Made by a program: the position numbers and the translations under genes. From Paenarthrobacter sp. A20 (GTDB lineage Bacteria; Actinomycetota; Actinomycetes; Actinomycetales; Micrococcaceae): a stretch of 64,000 bases of DNA. Location: contig NZ_JALJWH010000001.1 in the NCBI RefSeq assembly GCF_024168825.1, positions 2,480,001 through 2,544,000 of the forward strand, read 5' to 3'. How positions within the stretch are numbered: the first letter of the stretch is position 1; each line of letters opens with the position of its first letter. Below, in pieces: positions 58,957 to 64,000 of the stretch. The notes beneath the pieces are model-generated. The model saw only the letters and a list, made by a program, of their open reading frames with translations. It had not been told where the DNA came from and did not search any database.

Positions 58957-58988
58957 GACGCGCACCCTTAAAGACGCGCACCCTTAAA
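58957..58988 (+). repeat. Perfect 16-bp tandem repeat
   Basis: GACGCGCACCCTTAAA at 58957-58972 is repeated exactly at 58973-58988, adjacent to the terminator hairpin of the purine phosphorylase gene. Confidence 0.9.
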
Positions 58989-58991
58989 CAG

Positions 58992-59025
58992 GAATGCGTG
59001 GCCACCTGCCAGTGACCACGCATTC
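58992..59025 (-). terminator. Terminator hairpin of the purine nucleoside phosphorylase gene
   Basis: GAATGCGTGG (58992-59001) and CCACGCATTC (59016-59025) are perfect 10-nt arms 13 bp after the stop codon on the minus strand. The following T tract is short (CTGTTTAA). Confidence 0.65.
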
Positions 59026-59038
59026 TTTGGGGTTCGTC

Positions 59039-59857
59039 TTAGAGCTTGGCGATGATCTCAGCCAGGAGCTTGGAGATCCGCTTGCCCGCGGCCTGCCCGG
59101 CTTCCAGGACCTCCGCGTGGCTCAGGGGGACCGGGCTGATACCTGCGGCGAGGTTGGTCACCAGCGAAATGCCGAAGACTTCCATTCCCGCATGGCGGCC
59201 GGCGATCGCTTCAAGCGCGGTGGACATGCCCACCAAGTCGGCGCCGATGCGCTTGGCGTACTGCACCTCGGCCGGCGTTTCGTAGTGCGGGCCCGTGAAC
59301 TGGGCGTAGACGCCCTCCTGCAGGGAGGAATCGACTTCGCGGGCAAGATCGCGGATGCGTGAGGAATAGAGGTCGGTGAGGTCAACAAACGTGGCGCCCT
59401 CAAGCGGTGAAGTTGCGGTGAGGTTGATGTGGTCGCTGATGAGCACGGGAGTGCCCGGGGTCCACGCCTCGTTGAGACCGCCGCAGCCGTTGGTAAGGAC
59501 CAGGGTCGTGCATCCGGCGGCTGCTGCGGTGCGGACGCCGTGGACCACTGAACGTACACCGCGGCCCTCGTAGTAGTGCGTCCTGGCGCCGAGGACCAGG
59601 GCCCGCTTGCCCTCTTTGGTGAGGACGGAGCGGATGGTGCCCACATGGCCCACGACTGCTGGTTTGTGGAAGCCCGGGACCTCCGAGGCGTTGAGTGTGG
59701 CGGTGGTTTCACCAATAAGGTCCGCGGCCTCCGCCCAGCCGGATCCGAGCACCAGTGCTACATCGTGGGACTCGACGCCGGTCTCCGCGGCAATGAAGTC
59801 AGCGGCGGCTTGTGCGGCTTCGAAAGGGTCTGTGTTCATCAGCTCAGTGTTACTCAC
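59039..59857 (-). CDS. Purine-nucleoside phosphorylase (class II, trimeric type)
   Basis: 272 residues (GTG start 59857; ATG 59839 possible). It releases purine bases from nucleosides for salvage. VALVLGSGWAEAADLI carries the phosphate loop; VGHVGTIRSVL, LGARTHYYEG, VLTNGCGGLNEAWTPG, QFTGPHYETPAEVQYAKRIG and VGMSTALEAIAGRHAGMEVF are the class II signatures. It is divergent from lpdA with 104 bp between starts. In mycobacteria deoD lies near lpdA and next to pmmB; here the levan genes separate it from the mutase. Confidence 0.94.
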   Translation of the reverse strand: MSNTELMNTDPFEAAQAAADFIAAETGVESHDVALVLGSGWAEAADLIGETTATLNASEVPGFHKPAVVGHVGTIRSVLTKEGKRALVLGARTHYYEGRGVRSVVHGVRTAAAAGCTTLVLTNGCGGLNEAWTPGTPVLISDHINLTATSPLEGATFVDLTDLYSSRIRDLAREVDSSLQEGVYAQFTGPHYETPAEVQYAKRIGADLVGMSTALEAIAGRHAGMEVFGISLVTNLAAGISPVPLSHAEVLEAGQAAGKRISKLLAEIIAKL

Positions 59858-59961
59858 TGGTACAAGCTACCTTGCGGCCACGGGACTTTGGTAGGGACCC
59901 GGGTGCTGGTGAGGGTGGGCTGAGTGGCAGCCGGCGTGGCAATGAGCGAGAATTGAGGATT

Positions 59962-61371
59962 GTGACCACCCAAGTTGACTTCAGTGCCCCCCGTATCGCG
60001 ATCCTGGGAGGTGGTCCCGGCGGATATGAAGCTGCCATGGTGGCCGCCTCACTCGGCGCCCACGTCACCATCGTTGAGCGGGCAGGCCTCGGCGGCTCAG
60101 CCGTGCTGACCGACGTCGTGCCTTCCAAGACCCTCATTGCCACCGCCGACCTCATGACCCGCGTCGGTGAGGCGGACGAGCTGGGAGTGAAGTTCGACGG
60201 CGACGGCACCGCGTCCAAGCCCCGTGCAGACCTTAAGCACATCAATGATCGTGTCCTGAACCTGGCCCATGGACAGTCCGAGGACATCCGTGCCGGCCTT
60301 GAGCGACTGGGCGTGGAGATCGTGATCGGTTCCGGCAAACTGCTGGACAACAACACCATCGAGGTCCTGACCCTCGAAGGAACCCGCACCATCGATGCCG
60401 ACGCCATCCTGCTGGCTGTCGGCGCCCACCCGCGCGAACTCCCCACGGCCAAGCCCGACGGCGAACGCATCCTCAACTGGGCCCAGATCTACAACCTGGA
60501 CGAGCTCCCCGAAGAGCTGATCGTGGTGGGATCCGGTGTTACCGGCGCGGAGTTCGCATCCGCCTACAACGGCCTGGGATCCAAGGTCACCCTGATTTCC
60601 AGCCGCGACCAGGTCCTTCCCGGCGAGGACACGGACGCTGCCAAGCTGCTGGAGGGCGTCTTCGAGCGTCGGGGCGTCCGCGTTTTGTCGAAGTCACGCG
60701 CGAACGCCGTCGAGCGGACGGACGACGGCGTGAAGGTCACCTTGGGTGACGGATCGGTCGTGACAGGCTCGCACTGCTTGGTGTGTGTTGGATCCATACC
60801 GAACACGGCCGGAATCGGTCTTGAAGAAGCCGGTGTGACCCTCACGGAGTCCGGCCACATCAAGGTGGATGGCGTTTCCCGCACCACCGCCCCCAACATT
60901 TACGCTGCCGGCGACTGCACAGGCGTTTTCGCCCTGGCTTCTGTAGCCGCCATGCAGGGCCGCATCGCCATCGCGCACTTCATGGGCGACGGAGTGAAGC
61001 CGCTCAAGCTCAACCAGGTGGCGTCCAACATCTTCACCTCCCCGGAAATCGCCTCCGTAGGCGTTTCCGAGGCCGATCTCGCCTCCGGCAAGTACCAGGG
61101 CGACGTGGTGATGCTGTCCCTGCTCAGCAATGCCCGCGCCAAGATGCGCAACACCAAGGACGGCTTCGTCAAGATCATCGCCCGCAAGGGATCAGGCACC
61201 GTGATTGGTGGCGTGGTGGTTGGCCCGAACGCTTCCGAGCTCATCTTCCCGATCTCCGTGGCCGTGACCCAGAAGCTCCACGTGGACGACGTCGCCAGCG
61301 CCTTCACGGTGTACCCGTCGCTCACGGGATCCATTTCTGAGGCCGCACGGCGCTTGCACGTGCACATGTAG
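59962..61371 (+). CDS. lpdA: Flavoprotein of the LpdA type (NAD(P)H:quinone reductase), lacking the redox disulfide
   Basis: 469 residues from GTG 59962 (GAGG upstream); an open frame reaches back to 59812 without similarity. FAD loop IAILGGGPGGYEAAMVAASL, second loop LIVVGSGVTGAEFASAYNGL, FAD site NIYAAGDCTGVFALASVAAM and the C-terminal dimer domain are those of dihydrolipoamide dehydrogenases. Where those have GGTCLNxGCxPSK, this protein reads GLGGSAVLTDVVPSKTLIAT, so both redox cysteines are absent, as in mycobacterial LpdA (Rv3303c), a quinone reductase. The His-Glu dimer-interface pair near the end is also changed. Confidence 0.88.
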   Translation: MTTQVDFSAPRIAILGGGPGGYEAAMVAASLGAHVTIVERAGLGGSAVLTDVVPSKTLIATADLMTRVGEADELGVKFDGDGTASKPRADLKHINDRVLNLAHGQSEDIRAGLERLGVEIVIGSGKLLDNNTIEVLTLEGTRTIDADAILLAVGAHPRELPTAKPDGERILNWAQIYNLDELPEELIVVGSGVTGAEFASAYNGLGSKVTLISSRDQVLPGEDTDAAKLLEGVFERRGVRVLSKSRANAVERTDDGVKVTLGDGSVVTGSHCLVCVGSIPNTAGIGLEEAGVTLTESGHIKVDGVSRTTAPNIYAAGDCTGVFALASVAAMQGRIAIAHFMGDGVKPLKLNQVASNIFTSPEIASVGVSEADLASGKYQGDVVMLSLLSNARAKMRNTKDGFVKIIARKGSGTVIGGVVVGPNASELIFPISVAVTQKLHVDDVASAFTVYPSLTGSISEAARRLHVHM

Positions 61372-61383
61372 GTTCAAACGCCG

Positions 61384-61459
61384 ACGCCCGTTTCGACGGT
61401 TCGCTGCGCACCATGCCGTTCGCACGGCACCCTGCGCAGCGAGCCATCGAGGCGGGCGT
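61384..61459. terminator. 76-bp near-perfect hairpin between convergent lpdA and MFS genes
   Basis: Arms of 27 nt (61384-61410 and 61433-61459) match at 23 positions; an inner TGCCG/CGGCA stem caps the loop. It sits between two convergent stop codons and could terminate both transcripts, though the T tract is short. The size and inner symmetry also fit a REP-like or miniature palindromic element. Confidence 0.65.
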
Positions 61460-61475
61460 TTCTGCGTCCAGCGAC

Positions 61476-62807
61476 TTAGCGGATGCCCCGGTACTTGAGG
61501 CCGGCTCCCAACGCCGCCAGGCTCAGGCAAGCCAGGATGGCCAAGTAGTAGGCAGGGGCGACATCCTGTCCTGTGATCTCGATGAGGTACGCGGCGATCA
61601 TGGGAGTGAAGCCACCGAAGGCCGCCACGGAAGCGTTGTAGCTGAAGGACAGTCCGGTTGCCCGGGAACGTGCATCAAAGGCGTCCGACATCACCGAGGG
61701 CAATGCTCCGAAGTAGGCGGCCTTCAGGCAACCGAGAATGGTCATGGTGGTGGCCAGAACCAGGAAGGACCTCCCGGCAGTCAGCCAGAGGAACAGCGGG
61801 ATCACCATCAGTGCGGTCAGAATGACCGTGGGGATCATGATCCTCAGTCGCCCGAACTTGTCCGAGAGGTGCCCCACCACGGGTGTCCCGAAGGTGAGGA
61901 TGACGCCCGTGATCACCAGGCAGCTGAACGAAGCTGACGGGTCGAGTCCCAACTGCTTGATCCCGTACGTAGGCATGTACTGGAGGATGAAGTTCACTGC
62001 CGTGGAAATGGCCAAGGCGCCTGCAGCAATGAAGATGCCGAGCTTTTGGGTCTTGAAAACATCCAGGATGGGGGATCCCGAGGCTCCGGCGTCGTCGTCG
62101 CTGCGGACGATCGGCGCTTCATCCACATGCTTCCGGATGAAGTAGCCCGCCGGGCCCACCAACAGCCCGAAAATGAAGGGGATGCGCCAGCCCCACTCGG
62201 TCATGTCCGATGCGGAAAGCACGGAGGTGAGGACGGCGACGAAGATGGCTGCCATCAGCGATCCCAAGCCTTGGCTGGCGAACTGGAAGCTTCCCAGGAA
62301 GCCCTTGCGCTTGGAGTCTTGGGCGATGAGGAACGACGTCGCGGCACCAAACTCACCACCAGCCGAGAAGCCTTGGACCAGGCGGGCAAGGATGATGCCG
62401 ATCGGGGCGAGCATGCCAATCTGGTCGTAGCCAGGCATGAAGGCGATCATCGCCGTGCCGATCACCATCAGGCGGATGGTCAGCATGAGGCCCTTTTTCA
62501 AACCCTTCCTGTCTGCGTAGGAGCCAAGGATGAGGCCGCCCAGGGGACGGATCAGGTAGGAGGCGCCAAAGACGGCAAAGGCTTGGATTAGCTCCACTGC
62601 CGGGTTTTCGGCCGGGAAGAAATTGCGGCCGATGTAGATGGCAAGCAGGGCATAGATGCCCATGTCGAACCACTCCAGGGCATTACCGACCGTCGCGGCG
62701 GCAATTCCTCGCGTGGTCGATTTCCTGGACTGCGGGCGTACAACGTCGTCGTTGATGCCAACAGGTGCCGGCTGCTGCGCAGGACCGGCGTTGGGCGTTG
62801 TTGTCAT
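61476..62807 (-). CDS. MFS transporter of the metabolite:H+ symporter (MHS) type
   Basis: 443 residues with 12 predicted helices. TVGNALEWFDMGIYALLAIY is the MHS-family opening, with the acidic residue in the first helix. RPLGGLILGSYADRKGLKKG is the MFS loop 2-3 motif, and ARLVQGFSAGGEFGAATSFL is typical of the ProP/ShiA/KgtP group. ATG 62807 is chosen; the upstream open frame is read-through. Likely substrates are small organic acids or compatible solutes. It lies 29 bp after the M20 peptidase gene and may import its substrate or product. Confidence 0.88.
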   Translation of the reverse strand: MTTTPNAGPAQQPAPVGINDDVVRPQSRKSTTRGIAAATVGNALEWFDMGIYALLAIYIGRNFFPAENPAVELIQAFAVFGASYLIRPLGGLILGSYADRKGLKKGLMLTIRLMVIGTAMIAFMPGYDQIGMLAPIGIILARLVQGFSAGGEFGAATSFLIAQDSKRKGFLGSFQFASQGLGSLMAAIFVAVLTSVLSASDMTEWGWRIPFIFGLLVGPAGYFIRKHVDEAPIVRSDDDAGASGSPILDVFKTQKLGIFIAAGALAISTAVNFILQYMPTYGIKQLGLDPSASFSCLVITGVILTFGTPVVGHLSDKFGRLRIMIPTVILTALMVIPLFLWLTAGRSFLVLATTMTILGCLKAAYFGALPSVMSDAFDARSRATGLSFSYNASVAAFGGFTPMIAAYLIEITGQDVAPAYYLAILACLSLAALGAGLKYRGIR

Positions 62808-62836
62808 GGTGTTCCCTCGATGATACGTAGTGGGAT

Positions 62837-64000
62837 TCAGGCGTGGGCTGCTGTGCGGCGTTGCTCCAGGACAGGAACCTGGGCTTGGCCTAGATCGTGG
62901 AAGAGCCCGCACGCGATCTGCAGGCCTTCGCGGGCGATGGACTCGAGCATGTGTTCGTTGGGCGCGTGCTGCAGGCAACCGGGGTAGGAGTGCGGGACCC
63001 AGAGTGTCGGCAGCCCCAGGATGTCTTCGAAAACGTGGTTGGGGAGGGAGCCGCCAATGTTGGGCAGGATCGCCGGTGCCGTGCCCGTGGTCTCCGTGAT
63101 GGACTGGCTGGCCCAGGCAACCCAAGGATTGTCCGGGTCCAACCTGCTGGCAGGAAAGACCGTGGTGACCCGGGCCTTGACCATGTCAAAGCCCTTGGCG
63201 TCCAGATGGTCCTGAAGTCGGCGCTCCAACCCGTTGGTGTCTGTTCCGGTGACGTATCGAAGTTGCAGGATTGCTTGCGCGGTTCCGGGAATGGCGTTGA
63301 CGGGGTTTTCCAGGTCAGCAGCGCCCAGGGCCAGGACTTCCAGCGTGTTCCAGCCGTAGACCCGCTCAGCAGGGCTGAGGCTCTCATCGCCCCAGCCCTC
63401 ATCAACGGCAGGGTCTTCGGGCCCCGGCAAGATTTCGACGCCGGCAAGGGCTCGCCGGACGGAGCCCGGTAGCGCTACAGGCAGCAGGCCGGGTATCTGA
63501 ACCCGGCCATGTCCGTCCACCAGTGTGCCGATGGCGGCTGCCAGGGTGGTGGCCGGATTCCGAAGGAGCCCGCCCCAGTTGCCCGAGTGGTAGGAGCTGG
63601 GCCGCAGCTTGGCCGTGAGCTCAAAGCTTGCGCCGCCCCGGGCGCCAAGGAAGATCGTCGGAGTATGGGCGTTGAGGCGGGGACCATCGGATGCGATGAA
63701 GACATCCGCGGAGAGCTCATCCTGGTGCGAGGCCGCGAACTCGGCCAGGTTGGGCGAGCCGATCTCTTCGCCGCATTCGAACAGGAATTTGAGATTGAAG
63801 CCAAGCTTTCCCTGGTGGGCAAGCAGAAGCCGGAGGGCTGCCAGGTTTACCAAGTGCTGGCCCTTGTTGTCGGCGGTGCCCCGGCCGTACCAGTGACCTT
63901 CTTGAACGGAAACTTCCCACGGATTACGGCCTCCTGCCCACCGTCCCTCGTGGCCGTCCACCACATCGGCGTGTCCGTAGCAGAGGACCGTGGGGAGCTC
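62837..64000 (-). CDS. M20-family metallopeptidase (dipeptidase-like), N-terminus outside window
   Basis: The frame is open to the window edge; the last codons read ELPTVLCYGHADVVDG, which includes the first metal-ligand region (YGHAD), so the start lies beyond 64000. Further motifs are GRGTADNKGQHLVNLAALR (second ligand Asp), FECGEEIGSPN (catalytic Glu pair), and SLPNHVFEDILGLPTLWVPH near the end. M20 enzymes cleave dipeptides or N-acyl amino acids with two zinc ions. It is cytosolic as far as visible and upstream of the MFS gene on the same strand. Confidence 0.92.
   Translation of the reverse strand, partial: ELPTVLCYGHADVVDGHEGRWAGGRNPWEVSVQEGHWYGRGTADNKGQHLVNLAALRLLLAHQGKLGFNLKFLFECGEEIGSPNLAEFAASHQDELSADVFIASDGPRLNAHTPTIFLGARGGASFELTAKLRPSSYHSGNWGGLLRNPATTLAAAIGTLVDGHGRVQIPGLLPVALPGSVRRALAGVEILPGPEDPAVDEGWGDESLSPAERVYGWNTLEVLALGAADLENPVNAIPGTAQAILQLRYVTGTDTNGLERRLQDHLDAKGFDMVKARVTTVFPASRLDPDNPWVAWASQSITETTGTAPAILPNIGGSLPNHVFEDILGLPTLWVPHSYPGCLQHAPNEHMLESIAREGLQIACGLFHDLGQAQVPVLEQRRTAAHA

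Larger units (their letters stand above)
58551..59038. other. 488-bp intergenic region upstream of sacB, regulatory
   Basis: No gene seen. It contains, from sacB outwards, about 250 bp of leader or promoter, two LacI-type palindromes, a 16-bp tandem repeat and the terminator of the purine phosphorylase gene; each is annotated separately. The operators suggest the sacB promoter lies near 58750-58900 with a long leader. Confidence 0.5.

Noticed and set aside
62808..63125. Upstream extension of the MFS transporter frame
   Set aside because: Out-of-frame reading of the M20 gene; the MHS-type N-terminus begins at ATG 62807.

Overview
The window looks like a chromosomal segment of a high-GC actinobacterium of the Arthrobacter/Paenarthrobacter type (Micrococcaceae). 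The grounds are protein character, GTG/TTG starts, actinobacterial SOS and GlnR-type boxes, and gene order: prs-rplY-pth-mfd and the purine phosphorylase/phospho-sugar mutase/lpdA neighbourhood are actinobacterial arrangements. No rRNA, tRNA, CRISPR array, transposase or prophage was found.

Layout. 0-2.2 kb: housekeeping end (prs 3' part, rplY, pth). 2.3-10.7 kb: three paralogous large P-loop ATPases of the LAL/LuxR type; the third has lost the DNA-binding HTH. 10.8-12.7 kb: sufS-sufU. 12.7-16.5 kb: nhaA, two small actinobacterial proteins and an SDR/DUF2867 protein on the minus strand. 16.6-21 kb: mfd and a YdjM-like membrane hydrolase. 21.2-29.7 kb: a surface glycan cluster (three glycosyltransferases, a flippase-GT-C fusion, a PIG-L deacetylase, and a convergent secreted beta-helix protein). 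29.8-33.3 kb: small membrane protein, deoC, a DUF222/HNH protein, a free-standing FAD reductase. 33.5-42.5 kb: a seven-gene minus-strand operon in which every junction is a 4-nt stop/start overlap: GMC oxidoreductase, membrane metallophosphoesterase, alpha/beta hydrolase with an apparent Cys nucleophile, acetoacetate-decarboxylase-like protein, two small membrane proteins and a patatin. It is probably a lipid or sterol-like oxidation pathway and is the best candidate here for an undescribed system. 42.6-45.5 kb: miscellaneous small genes. 45.6-47.9 kb: SOS-controlled umuD and umuC with separate SOS boxes around an internally deleted ArsR gene. 47.9-53.4 kb: assimilatory nitrite reduction, with nirB-cobA-hemD(wHTH) on the minus strand, nirD divergent, and a GlnR-type box between. 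53.4-61.4 kb: phospho-sugar mutase, a levan cassette (GH32 and GH68) and purine nucleoside phosphorylase on the minus strand, then lpdA divergent. 61.4-64 kb: MFS transporter and an M20 peptidase that runs off the end.

Connections. A GAGTA/TACTC box cluster occurs both upstream of the third LAL gene and upstream of the glycan cluster, suggesting shared control. The levan genes sit between genes that are close neighbours in mycobacteria, so they look like an inserted cassette, with LacI-type operators upstream. Functions come from motifs and family knowledge read by eye; no database search was run.
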